A DNA stretch of 64,000 nt from Pseudomonas defluvii (GCF_001695625.1 NZ_MBPN01000018.1:1-64000); one strand, 5' to 3'; counted from the stretch's first letter, positions 52,009 through 63,164 are shown. Made by a program: numbers and translations. Notes: a model not told the origin generated them from the letters alone.

Positions 52009-53310
52009 TTGTTCTTTGAGCGCCACGGTGGTGGTGAACGGGCGATCCTCGTTCACTTGGAAGGTCAGGACCCTGAGGCGCGCGAAGACCCGCAGGAGTT
52101 TCAGGAGCTGGCAGTGTCGGCAGGTGCCGATATCGTTGCGTTCGTCACGGTGACGCGACACCAGCCTTCCGCCAAATTCCTGATTGGCACTGGCAAGGTC
52201 GAGGAGTTGCGCGACCTGGTCAAAGCCGAAGAAGCGGACCTGGTGATTTTCAATCACACCCTGACGCCCAGTCAGGAACGTAACCTCGAACGCGTTTTCG
52301 AGTGTCGCGTGCTTGACCGTACCGGTTTGATTCTCGATATCTTCGCCCAGCGCGCACGTACCCACGAAGGCAAACTGCAGGTTGAGCTGGCTCAGCTAGA
52401 GCACATGAGCACGCGCCTGGTACGCGGCTGGACCCACCTCGAGCGACAGAAGGGCGGTATTGGTCTGCGAGGCCCGGGTGAAACCCAGCTGGAAACCGAC
52501 CGTCGCCTGTTGCGAGTCCGTCTGCGGCAAATCAAGGCACGCCTGGAAAAGGTGCGCAGCCAGCGAGAGCAGGCGCGTCGTGGACGCAAGCGTGCAGACA
52601 TCCCGTCAGTCTCGCTGGTGGGGTATACCAACGCCGGCAAGTCGACCCTCTTCAATGCCCTGACCGCCTCCGAGGTGTATGCAGCCGACCAGCTGTTCGC
52701 CACCCTCGACCCGACCTTGCGCCGCCTTGAACTCGACGATGTCGGGCCGATCGTGCTGGCCGATACCGTGGGCTTCATTCGTCATCTGCCGCACAAGCTG
52801 GTTGAAGCTTTTCGAGCTACGCTCGAAGAGTCGAGCAACTCTGATTTGCTGTTGCACGTGATCGATGCCCATGAGCCGGAGCGCATGGCACAGATAGAGC
52901 AAGTCATGGCCGTACTCAGTGAGATCGGTGCTGAAGGCTTGCCGATACTTGAGGTGTATAACAAACTCGACCTGCTTGAAGGTGTAGAGCCTCAGATTCA
53001 GCGTAACCAAGAAGGTAAACCGCAACGTGTCTGGGTGTCGGCACGTGACGGACGCGGTCTGGAGCTGGTCGGGCAGGCGATTGCCGAATTGCTGGGGGAT
53101 GACCTGTTCATCGGTACCTTGCGCCTTGAGCAGCGCTATGCGCGATTGCGTGCGCAGTTCTTTGCGCTCGGTGCGGTGCAGAGCGAAGAACACGATGAAG
53201 AAGGTAACAGCCTGCTGGCGGTGCGGTTGTCGCGAATAGAGTTCAATCGACTGGTTAGTCGTGAAGGGATGAAACCGTTGGATTTCATCGAGCAACACAC
53301 TTTGCAATAA
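52009..53310 (+). CDS. hflX: Ribosome-associated GTPase HflX
   Basis: A 433-residue GTPase that splits stalled or heat-damaged ribosomes. An N-terminal HflX domain (IGTGKVEELRDLVKAEEADLV) is followed by the linker RLVRGWTHLERQKGGIGLRG and the G domain with GYTNAGKST at about 205-213, then DTVGFI. The start is TTG 52009 with ATAGGAGT upstream, 12 bases after the hfq stop. Confidence 0.96.
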   Translation: MFFERHGGGERAILVHLEGQDPEAREDPQEFQELAVSAGADIVAFVTVTRHQPSAKFLIGTGKVEELRDLVKAEEADLVIFNHTLTPSQERNLERVFECRVLDRTGLILDIFAQRARTHEGKLQVELAQLEHMSTRLVRGWTHLERQKGGIGLRGPGETQLETDRRLLRVRLRQIKARLEKVRSQREQARRGRKRADIPSVSLVGYTNAGKSTLFNALTASEVYAADQLFATLDPTLRRLELDDVGPIVLADTVGFIRHLPHKLVEAFRATLEESSNSDLLLHVIDAHEPERMAQIEQVMAVLSEIGAEGLPILEVYNKLDLLEGVEPQIQRNQEGKPQRVWVSARDGRGLELVGQAIAELLGDDLFIGTLRLEQRYARLRAQFFALGAVQSEEHDEEGNSLLAVRLSRIEFNRLVSREGMKPLDFIEQHTLQ

Positions 53311-53406
53311 ATGCCAGGCCTAGCGGTCAGGCAGCCGTGACAGGCATTCTGTAGCATTGGACGGCGCGCCGTGAGCGCGTCTTTGCTTTATCAGATGGAG
53401 AGCGCT

Positions 53407-54567
53407 ATGGCTTGGAATGAGCCGGGTGGCAACTCGAACAATCAGGACCCTTGGGGTGGCCGCCGTGGTGGCGACAAGAAAGGGCCACCGGATCTCGACG
53501 AAGCCTTCCGCAAGCTGCAGGACAGCCTGAACGGTATGTTCGGCAGTGGCAAGAAACGTGGCGGCGACAGCGGCACCAGCAAGGGCGGTGGTTTTGGCCT
53601 GCTGGGTGTCGGTCTCGCCGTGTTGGCGGCTATCTGGCTTTACAGCGCCGTCTATGTGGTTGACGAGCAGGAGCAGGCAGTCGTTCTGCGCTTCGGCAAA
53701 TACTACGAAACGGTTGGCGCGGGCCTGAACATCTACTTCCCGCCGATCGATCGCAAGTACATGGAAAACGTCACCCGCGAGCGTGCCTACACCAAGCAGG
53801 GGCAAATGCTGACTGAAGACGAGAATATCGTCGAAGTGCCGTTGACCGTGCAGTACAAGATCACCAACCTGCAGGATTTCGTGCTGAACGTCGATCAGCC
53901 TGAAGTCAGCCTGCAGCACGCGACCGACAGCGCATTGCGCCACGTGGTGGGCTCCACCGCGATGGATCAGGTGCTGACCGAAGGCCGTGAACAGATGGCG
54001 GTCGAGATCAAGGAGCGCCTGCAGCGTTTCCTCGACACCTACCGTACCGGTATCACCGTCACTCAGGTGAACGTGCAGAGCGCGGCAGCCCCGCGTGAAG
54101 TGCAGGAAGCTTTCGATGACGTGATTCGCGCCCGTGAAGACGAGCAGCGTGCCCGCAACCAGGCTGAAACCTACGCCAATGGCGTGGTGCCGGAAGCCCG
54201 TGGTCAGGCGCAGCGTATCATCGAGGACGCCAACGGTTATCGCGACGAAGTGGTTTCTCGTGCCAAGGGTGAGGCGGATCGCTTTACCAAGCTGGTGGCC
54301 GAGTACCGCAAGGCGCCTGAGGTGACCCGTCAGCGTCTGTATCTGGACACCATGCAGGAAGTCTACAGCAACACCAGCAAGGTGCTGGTCTCTGGCAAAG
54401 ACGGCCAGAGCAACCTGCTCTACCTGCCGCTGGACAAGATGATCGAAAACACGCGCAGTAGTGGTCCTGTGAGCAGCGTGCCGGTCTCGGTCAATGATGC
54501 AGCCAACCGTGCTGCCACTGACCTGCAACAGCAGCAACGTGAGTCGCGTTCTAGGGAGAGCCGCTGA
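53407..54567 (+). CDS. hflK: FtsH protease modulator HflK
   Basis: A 386-residue SPFH-domain membrane protein that forms a large cage with HflC around the FtsH protease. The N-terminus is rich in Gly, Asn and Lys (about 1-58), one membrane helix follows (LLGVGLAVLAAIWLYSAVYV), then the SPFH domain (EQEQAVVLRFGKYYETVGAG) and a coiled coil. ATG 53407 follows GGAGAG. It overlaps hflC by one base (TGATG). Confidence 0.96.
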   Translation: MAWNEPGGNSNNQDPWGGRRGGDKKGPPDLDEAFRKLQDSLNGMFGSGKKRGGDSGTSKGGGFGLLGVGLAVLAAIWLYSAVYVVDEQEQAVVLRFGKYYETVGAGLNIYFPPIDRKYMENVTRERAYTKQGQMLTEDENIVEVPLTVQYKITNLQDFVLNVDQPEVSLQHATDSALRHVVGSTAMDQVLTEGREQMAVEIKERLQRFLDTYRTGITVTQVNVQSAAAPREVQEAFDDVIRAREDEQRARNQAETYANGVVPEARGQAQRIIEDANGYRDEVVSRAKGEADRFTKLVAEYRKAPEVTRQRLYLDTMQEVYSNTSKVLVSGKDGQSNLLYLPLDKMIENTRSSGPVSSVPVSVNDAANRAATDLQQQQRESRSRESR

Positions 54568-55436
54568 TGAGCAATAAATCGCTGATCGCCCTGATCGTTG
54601 GCGTAGTGCTGGCGATCGTGGCCTGGAACAGCTTCTACATCGTTGCCCAGACCGAACGCGCCGTGTTGCTGCAATTCGGTCGTGTGGTGAAAACTGACGT
54701 TCAGCCTGGCCTGCACGTGAAGGTGCCGTACGTTAACCAGGTGCGCAGGTTCGATGCCCGCCTGATGACCCTCGATGCTCCGACCCAGCGTTTCCTGACG
54801 CTGGAGAAGAAAGCCGTGATGGTCGATGCCTACGCCAAATGGCGGGTCAAGGACGCCGAGCGCTTCTACACCGCTACCTCGGGTCTGAAGCAGATCGCCG
54901 ACGAGCGTCTGTCGCGTCGTCTGGAAAGCGGCCTGCGTGACCAGTTCGGTAAGCGTACCCTGCACGAAGTGGTGTCCGGTGAGCGTGACGCCTTGATGGC
55001 GGACATCACCGCTTCGCTGAACCGCATGGCCAGCAAGGAGCTGGGCATCGAAGTCGTCGATGTTCGGGTCAAGGCCATCGACTTGCCGAAGGAAGTGAAC
55101 CGCAGCGTGTTCGAGCGCATGAGCACCGAGCGTGAGCGTGAAGCCCGTGAGCACCGTGCCAAGGGTAACGAGCTGGCTGAAGGTATCCGTGCCGATGCTG
55201 ACCGTCAGCGCCGTGTGCTGCTGGCTGAAGCCTATCGCGAGTCGGAAGAGGTGCGTGGTGATGGCGATGCCCAGGCAGCGGCCATCTATGCCAAGGCCTA
55301 CGGCCAGGACCAGGAGTTCTACGCGTTCTACCGTAGTCTCAAGGCCTACCGTGAGAGCTTCGCGAACAAGAGCGACGTGCTGGTACTCGACCCAAGCAGC
55401 GATTTCTTCCGCTTCATGGGCAAGACCAAGCCTTGA
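54567..55436 (+). CDS. hflC: FtsH protease modulator HflC
   Basis: A 289-residue partner of HflK. One N-terminal helix (LIALIVGVVLAIVAWNSFYIV) is followed by an SPFH domain (TERAVLLQFGRVVKTDVQPG) and the helical part ERMSTEREREAREHRAKG. It is translationally coupled to hflK. The small yjeT-type gene often found next is absent. Confidence 0.96.
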   Translation: MSNKSLIALIVGVVLAIVAWNSFYIVAQTERAVLLQFGRVVKTDVQPGLHVKVPYVNQVRRFDARLMTLDAPTQRFLTLEKKAVMVDAYAKWRVKDAERFYTATSGLKQIADERLSRRLESGLRDQFGKRTLHEVVSGERDALMADITASLNRMASKELGIEVVDVRVKAIDLPKEVNRSVFERMSTEREREAREHRAKGNELAEGIRADADRQRRVLLAEAYRESEEVRGDGDAQAAAIYAKAYGQDQEFYAFYRSLKAYRESFANKSDVLVLDPSSDFFRFMGKTKP

Positions 55437-55507
55437 TGATGTACCCCGCCGGGCGGCTAATACCTCTGGCGGGGTGATCCTGCGCGAAAACGGGTGTATG
55501 ATGCGGC

Positions 55508-55531
55508 AGCCGGGAAATTCCCGGCTTTTTT
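55508..55531 (+). terminator. Intrinsic terminator after hflC
   Basis: GCCGGGA pairs with TCCCGGC around a short loop (55508-55525) and is followed by six T residues. It ends the amiB-to-hflC run and separates it from hisZ. A second, looser stem (55444-55450 with 55468-55474) lies before it. Confidence 0.85.
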
Positions 55532-55572
55532 GCGTCTGCATGTTTGATCGGCAGCGCAGCAAGGTTTTCGAG

Positions 55573-55653
55573 GGTATCGCCCCGGCTTGAAGCGCCTGTA
55601 CAGGCGGCGTCAGGCGATACCTGCTTCACTCAAGGCGGGCCTGCGGACAGGCC
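55573..55653 (+). promoter_or_regulatory. Structured leader upstream of hisZ
   Basis: GGTATCGCC (55573-55581) pairs perfectly with GGCGATACC (55613-55621) around an inner palindrome (55593-55606). A second hairpin GGCCTG/CAGGCC (55638-55653) ends 11 bases before the AGAGGA ribosome site. It could be a regulatory leader; no known riboswitch class was recognised. Confidence 0.45.
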
Positions 55654-55678
55654 GTCGGGACCCAAGAGGAATGGCGTA

Positions 55679-56866
55679 ATGGCAACGGTAGACCGCTGGC
55701 TGCTGCCAGATGGCATCGAAGAAGTACTGCCACCGGAAGCGGCGCGCATCGAAATCGCGCGTCGTCAGGTGTTGGATCTGTTCCAGAGCTGGGGCTACGA
55801 GTTTGTCGTAACCCCTCATATCGAGTACCTGGAATCGCTGCTTACCGGTGCCGGCCAGGACTTGGACCTGCGTACCTTCAAGGTCGTCGACCCACAATCC
55901 GGTCGGCAGATGGGCTTCCGTGCCGACATCACGCCGCAGGTGGCGCGTATCGACGCGCACACCCTGCGTCGTGAGGGCCCAAACCGACTGTGCTATGCCG
56001 GCAGCGTGCTGCATGCGTTGCCTCGGGCGCTTTCGACCTCGCGCAGCCCGATTCAGCTGGGCGCCGAGCTGTATGGCGATGCCAGCCCGGTCAGCGACGT
56101 CGAGGTGATCAGCCTCATGCTCGCAACGCTGCAACTGGCTGACGTGGCGGACGTCCACATGGACCTCGGGCATGTCGGTATCTACCGCGGCCTGGCGCGT
56201 GCCGCCGGGTTGTCCGGTGCGGTTGAGCAGCAGTTGTTCGACGCACTGCAGCGCAAGGCCGTCGACGAAGTTGAAGCGCTCACGGCAAACCTTCCGGCGG
56301 AGCTGGGCGGCATGCTGCGCGCCCTGGCCGAATTGTGCGGCGGGCGAGAAGTGCTGGAAGCGGCGCGTGTGCGCCTGGGGCGTGCACCTGCAGCGGTACT
56401 GGCTGCGCTGGATGATCTGCTGGCGATTGCCGAGCGCTTGTCCGCGCGTTATCCAGACCTGCCGCTGTATTTCGACCTGGGCGAGTTGCGTGGTTATCAC
56501 TACCACACCGGCGTTGTGTTCGCCGTGTTCGTTCCGGGTGTCGGTCAGTCGATCGCCCAGGGCGGCCGCTACGATGATATCGGCGCGGATTTCGGTCGGG
56601 CGCGTCCGGCCACCGGTTTCTCTACGGATTTGAAGACCCTGGTCACACTGGGGCGAGCCGAAGTTGTGTTGCCGTCTGGCGGGATCTGGATGCCCGACAG
56701 CAGCGATGCCGCGCTTTGGCAACAGGTCTGCCAGTTGCGTAGCGAAGGTCAGCGTGTGGTTCAGGCATTGCCTGGGCAACCGTTGTCCGCCGCCCGCGAG
56801 GCAGATTGTGATCGGCAATTGATTCAGCAAAACGGGCTTTGGCAGGTTCTGCCACTGGCCATTTGA
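55679..56866 (+). CDS. hisZ: ATP phosphoribosyltransferase regulatory subunit HisZ
   Basis: A 395-residue paralogue of histidyl-tRNA synthetase that activates the short HisG in histidine synthesis. Class II synthetase-like features are present ([54 protein letters not shown]) without the anticodon-binding domain. ATG 55679 follows AGAGGA. The hisG gene is not in this window; hisZ next to purA is usual in Pseudomonas. Confidence 0.95.
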   Translation: MATVDRWLLPDGIEEVLPPEAARIEIARRQVLDLFQSWGYEFVVTPHIEYLESLLTGAGQDLDLRTFKVVDPQSGRQMGFRADITPQVARIDAHTLRREGPNRLCYAGSVLHALPRALSTSRSPIQLGAELYGDASPVSDVEVISLMLATLQLADVADVHMDLGHVGIYRGLARAAGLSGAVEQQLFDALQRKAVDEVEALTANLPAELGGMLRALAELCGGREVLEAARVRLGRAPAAVLAALDDLLAIAERLSARYPDLPLYFDLGELRGYHYHTGVVFAVFVPGVGQSIAQGGRYDDIGADFGRARPATGFSTDLKTLVTLGRAEVVLPSGGIWMPDSSDAALWQQVCQLRSEGQRVVQALPGQPLSAAREADCDRQLIQQNGLWQVLPLAI

Positions 56867-58213
<1,347 letters not shown>

Positions 58214-58234
58214 TATACGTTTGCGTTAAACACA

Positions 58235-58263
58235 AACCCCCGCTTTTTAGCGGGGGTTTTTTT
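58235..58263 (+). terminator. Intrinsic terminator of purA
   Basis: A perfect 10-bp stem (58235-58244 with 58249-58258) with a 4-base loop is followed by a T-run. It is 21 bases after the purA stop. Confidence 0.95.
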
Positions 58264-58324
58264 AAGCCAAAGACTGGTGCTGATCCCACAGGAAGCGCAG
58301 TGCTCAGGCATTTTATCGGGAGTG

Positions 58325-58340
58325 CGGCATGGGGATTGCT
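58325..58340 (+). promoter_or_regulatory. Sigma-54-like promoter of the chemoreceptor gene
   Basis: CGGCATGGGGATTGCT carries the required GG (58326-58327) and GC (58338-58339) with exactly ten bases between. It matches the consensus TGGCACG-N4-TTGCW except for the first base and C-to-T. It lies 60 bases before the start codon. Confidence 0.55.
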
Positions 58341-58400
58341 AAGAGAACCGTTACAGGTGAGCCATCATTTTAATGGCGCCAGAAAGTAGAGGGTTCTTTC

Positions 58401-60335
58401 GTGTCAGCCGTTCTCTCACTGTTACGAAGCCGCCTGTTGCGGCCTGTCTTTGTTGCCCTTGGTATCGCTCTTTTGGTGCAAGTGCTGGTAGCGGTAGCGC
58501 TTACCCGGAGCACGGTGACCACGCTTGAAGCGGATTTGGGTAATCGTTTGGGGGTCGACAGTCAGAAATTGTCGGCTGAATTGGAGCGTGCGGAGCAGGA
58601 GGTCAGCTCCGGTCTGGACAGCCTTTCGGCCAGTACACGTCAGCGCCTGACGGGCGGGCTCTCGGCTCGCCTGGAAAGCGAGCAGGCGCAGTTACGAGCC
58701 ACCCTGGAAAAGAACCTCAAGGACTCGGCCAATGACATGGCTGAGTTGCTGGCCTCTGTGGCGCCAAGAGCGATGTGGGACAACGATGTGCCTACCCTAT
58801 CGGAGTTCTCGCGACGGGCCCAGCGCAATCCCAATGTGCTCTTTGTGGTCTACGACGATGCTCAGGGTCAGCACCTGACCCGTTACCTGAACCGGCAAAA
58901 CCCGATCAACCAGGCCTTGCTGGAAAAGGGTGAGGGAGAGCGGGCGCTGGACAAGGTGGTCAATGCTGCGCGCAACGATCCGTCGGTGTACTTCGTCGAG
59001 GCGCCGATCAACCCTAATGGTGTCGAGATCGGCAAAGTGCTCATGGGGGTATCCACGTCGTCAGTCGAACACGAACTGCAGGCCTTGGATCAGCGCTTCG
59101 CGGCGTTGATCGCCAGCGGTGATCAATTGGTGGGTGAGAGCCTGATGGGGGCTGCGGCAGACAGCACCAAGGCCTTGCGTGCGCGTTTGGAGGCGGCGCA
59201 GGCCAGTGCTGCGGGCATGCAGGCGAATACCTCGCAGAGCGTTCAGGAAGCCGCTGCTACGTTGCGCTGGAACATTGGTCTGGGGCTGGCGTTGGTCGGT
59301 CTTGGCGTGCTTCTGGTTGTGGCGGTGGTGCTGGGCCATCGGGTCGTCAGCAAGTTGCGTTTGCTCATTGCCGCGCTTAACGACTTGGCCGCTGGCGAGG
59401 GTGATCTGACCAAACGTGTGCCGATTGATAGCCGTGACGAAATTGGTGACATGGCGACGGCGGTCAACCGCTTTGTCGACAAGTTACAGCCGATTGTTCG
59501 CGAAGCCGGTGAAGTGGCACAGCGTACGGGCATCGAAATCGGTGTCATGGCCCAGCACAATGCCGGCGCCGATGCGGCGGCCGAGTTGCAGCGTGATGAA
59601 GTGGCCGAAAGCCTGCGTGCCTTGTCGGCCATGGCTGATGAGGCGCAGAACGAAAGTCAGGTAATGCAGTCTGCCCTGCAACAGGTTGTGGACATTCGCC
59701 AGGCCACGGATGAAGGCAGCCGTACCTCGGCTCAGGTGGCCGGCCTGATCGAAGCCTTGGCCGGGCAGGTGCAGACCGGCTCGAAAGTGATCGAGCGACT
59801 GGCTGAGCAGAGCGAGCAGATTGAAGTGGTGTTGACGGTGATTCACGGTATTGCCGAGCAGACCAACCTGCTTGCGCTTAATGCGGCCATCGAGGCGGCT
59901 CGTGCGGGTGAAACAGGCCGGGGCTTTGCCGTGGTCGCGGATGAGGTGCGCGCGCTGGCCAGCAAGACTCAGAGCTCAACGGGTGATATTCAAGCGCACA
60001 TCGGGGCCTTGCAGCAGGGGGCGCGGGAGGCCGTTGCGGCGATCAGCCAGGCTGGGCGTCAAGCCAGCGAGGGGTTGCTGGTGCTGCGTGACAATGCGCG
60101 GGTACAGCAGGCCGTGCAGGCCTCGGTCGAGCAGGTGCATGCGGCCATCGGTATGGCAACCCGTGCGGCTGAGGAGCAGGCCAGGGGGGCGCAGGCAGTA
60201 CGTGGTCGAGTGGAAACCATTCATGAGCAAGCTGAGCGCGCTGCCAGGGTGGTTCAGCAAACGACGGCCAGCAGTAAAGTGCTGGACGATCTGGCGGCTC
60301 AGCTCAAGGCCAGCCTAGGGCAGTTCCGTGCCTGA
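58401..60335 (+). CDS. Methyl-accepting chemotaxis protein
   Basis: A 644-residue chemoreceptor with TM1 at about 15-35, a periplasmic sensor of about 250 residues, TM2 at about 289-313, a HAMP domain and a cytoplasmic signalling domain. The hairpin tip [20 protein letters not shown] is near 483-502, followed by [14 protein letters not shown]. The sensor region is largely helical at both ends and I cannot assign its ligand. There is no C-terminal CheR-binding pentapeptide. The start is GTG 58401 after GAGGG. Confidence 0.9.
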   Translation: MSAVLSLLRSRLLRPVFVALGIALLVQVLVAVALTRSTVTTLEADLGNRLGVDSQKLSAELERAEQEVSSGLDSLSASTRQRLTGGLSARLESEQAQLRATLEKNLKDSANDMAELLASVAPRAMWDNDVPTLSEFSRRAQRNPNVLFVVYDDAQGQHLTRYLNRQNPINQALLEKGEGERALDKVVNAARNDPSVYFVEAPINPNGVEIGKVLMGVSTSSVEHELQALDQRFAALIASGDQLVGESLMGAAADSTKALRARLEAAQASAAGMQANTSQSVQEAAATLRWNIGLGLALVGLGVLLVVAVVLGHRVVSKLRLLIAALNDLAAGEGDLTKRVPIDSRDEIGDMATAVNRFVDKLQPIVREAGEVAQRTGIEIGVMAQHNAGADAAAELQRDEVAESLRALSAMADEAQNESQVMQSALQQVVDIRQATDEGSRTSAQVAGLIEALAGQVQTGSKVIERLAEQSEQIEVVLTVIHGIAEQTNLLALNAAIEAARAGETGRGFAVVADEVRALASKTQSSTGDIQAHIGALQQGAREAVAAISQAGRQASEGLLVLRDNARVQQAVQASVEQVHAAIGMATRAAEEQARGAQAVRGRVETIHEQAERAARVVQQTTASSKVLDDLAAQLKASLGQFRA

Positions 60336-60344
60336 ACAACTGAT

Positions 60345-60374
60345 CGACAGCCGCTGATCGATCAGCGGCTGTCG
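60345..60374. terminator. Palindrome between the chemoreceptor and permease genes
   Basis: A perfect 30-base palindrome lies in the 45-base gap of two convergent genes and can fold into a stem of 13 bp. There is no T-run, so a terminator role is likely but not certain. Confidence 0.65.
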
Positions 60375-60380
60375 GCAGTG

Positions 60381-61946
60381 TCAGGCCCGGTTCAGGTACA
60401 TGCGTGTGGTCAGCAGATACACCGGCAGGCCCGAGACAAGGATCAACAGGGCTGCATAGGGCGCTGCTGCCGCAAACTCGACGTTGGCGGTGTGTGCCCA
60501 TACCTCGGTAGCCAACGTGGTCATGCCTGTCGGGCTGAGCAGCAGGGTTGCCGTGAGCTCTTTCATGGCATCCAGAAAGACCAGCGCAAAAGCTGCTGCC
60601 AGTGCCGGGAAGATGATCGGCAGGGTCACCCGGCAGAAGGCGCCAAACGACGTTGCGCCAAGGGTACGTGCTGCCTCTTCCAGTTGCGGGGAGGCCTTGT
60701 TCAGTGCTGTGCGCACCGGCGCCTGAGCCAGTGGCAGAAACAGCAGTGCATAGGCCAGCAGCAACAGCCCGGTGGTCTGGTACAGGGCGGGCACGTAGTG
60801 CAAGGCGAAGTACACCAGCGTCAGGGCAATCACCAGCCCCGGCAGGGCATGTAACAAATACGGCAGGCGCTCAGCCCAGACTGCCAGGCGTCCCTTGTAG
60901 CGCACCACCAGGAAGCTCACTGGCAGCGCCAGCAGCAGGCTTACCCCGGCACCGCCCAGCGATAGCGACAATGAGGAGACCAGTGCCCGGCTGATATCGG
61001 CGACCGGGAAGGCTGCCGAAGAGCCGACGCTGAGCCAGTATGCGAGCATGCCCAGCGGAATGCCGCTGCCCAATAACATCAGTATCAGGCAGAACAGTTG
61101 TGCGATGGGCGTCCATACACGCAGGCGCACGGGAGCCGCACGACGTGCCACGCCTTGGCCGATACGTACATGGCGTGCCTTGCCGCGCACCCTCAACTCC
61201 AGCCATAGCATCAGCAGGCACATGAACAGCAGCACGGCTGACAGCATGGCTGCATTGGCATTGCTGAACTCCAGCTCGAATTGCTGGTAAATCGCCGTGG
61301 TGAAGGTTTGTAGCCCGAGGATCGACAGGGCGCCGAACTCCACCAGCATGTGCAGGGCGATCAGCAGGCTGCCGCCGAGAATCGACGGCCAGAGCAGTGG
61401 CAGGGTGATTCTGAAGAACACTCCCCAGCGATTCTGGCCCAGGGTGCGTGCCGACTCTTCCAGGGAGGTGTCGAGGTTGCGCAGTGTTGCGGCCACCGGC
61501 AGGAACACCAAGGGGTACTTGGACAGCGCCATCACCAGAATCGCCCCGCCCAGCCCCTCGAAACGCGGGCTCAGGGATACCCAGGTAAAGCCGCTGACAA
61601 ACGCGGGCACGGCAAATGGCAGGCACAGGACGACGCCCCACAGGCGCCTTCCCGGCAAGTCGCTGCGTTCCAGCAGCCAAGCCAGCGCCAGGCCGAGTAT
61701 CGCGCACGCAAGCGTAACGCCGACCATCAGCAGCAGCGTGTTGCGCATCAGGCCCCATACAAAGGGTCGCCAGAGCAGGCGCAAGGCTTCGTGCAGCCCT
61801 GCCTGCCAGGCCTTGAGCCCAACATACAGCAACGGCAGCAGGCTGAGCCCGACCAGCAGCAGAACCGGCAGCATCACCCAGATCGAGGGGCGCTTTCGTC
61901 GCGGTACATAGGCGGCGGAGGCCGCCAAGGGCAGGGCGGCGCTCAT
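60381..61946 (-). CDS. Ferric iron ABC transporter permease (FbpB-type)
   Basis: A 521-residue inner-membrane protein made of two fused permease domains with about twelve helices. Each half carries the loop that contacts the ATPase: EESARTLGQNRWGVFFRITL and EEAARTLGATSFGAFCRVTL. This duplicated layout is typical of FbpB/HitB/SfuB. It overlaps the end of the binding-protein gene (ATGA), so the two are co-translated. No ATPase gene lies on either side. Confidence 0.9.
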   Translation of the reverse strand: MSAALPLAASAAYVPRRKRPSIWVMLPVLLLVGLSLLPLLYVGLKAWQAGLHEALRLLWRPFVWGLMRNTLLLMVGVTLACAILGLALAWLLERSDLPGRRLWGVVLCLPFAVPAFVSGFTWVSLSPRFEGLGGAILVMALSKYPLVFLPVAATLRNLDTSLEESARTLGQNRWGVFFRITLPLLWPSILGGSLLIALHMLVEFGALSILGLQTFTTAIYQQFELEFSNANAAMLSAVLLFMCLLMLWLELRVRGKARHVRIGQGVARRAAPVRLRVWTPIAQLFCLILMLLGSGIPLGMLAYWLSVGSSAAFPVADISRALVSSLSLSLGGAGVSLLLALPVSFLVVRYKGRLAVWAERLPYLLHALPGLVIALTLVYFALHYVPALYQTTGLLLLAYALLFLPLAQAPVRTALNKASPQLEEAARTLGATSFGAFCRVTLPIIFPALAAAFALVFLDAMKELTATLLLSPTGMTTLATEVWAHTANVEFAAAAPYAALLILVSGLPVYLLTTRMYLNRA

Positions 61947-62959
61947 CAGAGCAGGCCAACTTCGCGTTCGAGTTCCAGGGCCTCCTCGGCGTTACCCAGA
62001 TCGGCCGGGGTGATTTTCGGTGGACGCAGGTCTTCGAATGGCTTCAGGCCCTGATCAGAGACCATGCCTTTGTGCAGCGGGTATTCGGCGGTGGTTTGCG
62101 TGATCACCCGTTGGCCTTCTTCACTGGCCATCCAGGCCAGCAGCGCCTGGGCTTCCTGTGGGTGCTTGCTGGCCTTGACCGCTGCCGCGCTGGAAATGGT
62201 CACCAGGCCGCCGGCATCGCCATCGGCAAGGTAGTAGAGCTTCGAATCGAGCTGGCCGCGCTCTTTTTTCAGGGCATACCAGTAGTAGTTGTTGACCAGT
62301 ACCGCAGCGACTTCACCATTTTCCACGGCTTTGAGCGCGACCATGTTGTTGGTGTAAGTCTTGCCGAAGGCTTTCAGGCCGGTCAGCCATTCCTCGGCGG
62401 CTTCGCGGCCGTGGAGTTTGAGGATTGCAACGGCCTGTTCCTGGAAGGCGCCGCTGGTAGGGACGAAACCGATCTTGCCGTCCCATTCCGGGTTGGCGAA
62501 ATCCATGACCGAAGGCGGCAGCGACTTTTCGTCGATCACTTTGGGGTTGAAGGCGACGACGCGCGTACGTGCGGTTACACCCATCCAGGTGCCATTGTTG
62601 GCAACGTATTCCTTGGGCAGAACCTGCAAGGTTGCATCGTCGATCTTGGCCAGCAGGCCGAGTTCACCCAGGTTGTTCAGGGGGGGCGACTCTTCGGTGT
62701 AGATGACGTCGGCGGGTGAGCGATCGCCTTCTTCGATGATCTGGCTGGCCAGCTGGTTGCTGCTGCCCTTGCGGATATTGATGTGAATGCCGGTCTTGGC
62801 CTCGTAGGCTTTGGCGATGGCTTCACCGATTTCCTTGTGTTGGCCGTTGTACAGGGTCAGCGACACGGGGTCGGCGGCCATGGCCGGAGGGGTACCCAGT
62901 GCCAGTGTGAACAGGGAAGCGGCCAGGCCGCGCAAAATCGGTTTGATGCGAATCGTCAT
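61946..62959 (-). CDS. Ferric iron-binding periplasmic protein (FbpA-type)
   Basis: A 337-residue periplasmic binding protein. The signal peptide MTIRIKPILRGLAASLFTLA ends near AMA before ADPVSLTLYNGQHKE. The iron-binding Tyr pair is visible in VLVNNYYWYALKK, as in FbpA. ATG 62959 follows GAGGAAG; the frame is open upstream through the tRNA, which is not coding. A symmetric site about 40 bases upstream may be an iron-responsive operator. Confidence 0.9.
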   Translation of the reverse strand: MTIRIKPILRGLAASLFTLALGTPPAMAADPVSLTLYNGQHKEIGEAIAKAYEAKTGIHINIRKGSSNQLASQIIEEGDRSPADVIYTEESPPLNNLGELGLLAKIDDATLQVLPKEYVANNGTWMGVTARTRVVAFNPKVIDEKSLPPSVMDFANPEWDGKIGFVPTSGAFQEQAVAILKLHGREAAEEWLTGLKAFGKTYTNNMVALKAVENGEVAAVLVNNYYWYALKKERGQLDSKLYYLADGDAGGLVTISSAAAVKASKHPQEAQALLAWMASEEGQRVITQTTAEYPLHKGMVSDQGLKPFEDLRPPKITPADLGNAEEALELEREVGLL

Positions 62960-62992
62960 GCGGGTACTTCCTCGCTTACGGGTACAAATCTG

Positions 62993-63018
62993 GAAACAAT
63001 AATAAACGATATTGTTTC
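62993..63018 (-). promoter_or_regulatory. Inverted repeat, possible Fur site, upstream of the iron-binding protein gene
   Basis: GAAACAATA and TATTGTTTC are perfect inverted copies separated by eight bases (62993-63018). The core matches the 19-base Fur consensus at only about 10 positions, so Fur binding is plausible but not proven. It lies 34 bases before the start codon. Confidence 0.45.
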
Positions 63019-63130
63019 TCAAGTACGCCTGTGAGGAAAAATTCATGAGCAGGCTATCGTTGCCATTCGCCTTTACTGAGAGGGAGGGTTTTAGCTGAAG
63101 GCGGGGGATAAGTGCTTTTCGCGAGGCATA

Positions 63131-63158
63131 AAAAAACCCGCTTTCGCGGGTTTCTTTA
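63131..63158 (-). terminator. Terminator of the tRNA-Leu genes
   Basis: AACCCGC (63135-63141) pairs with GCGGGTT (63146-63152). Read on the minus strand, the stem is followed by a run of six T residues. It lies just after the tRNA at 63165. Confidence 0.85.
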
Positions 63159-63164
63159 GAAATA

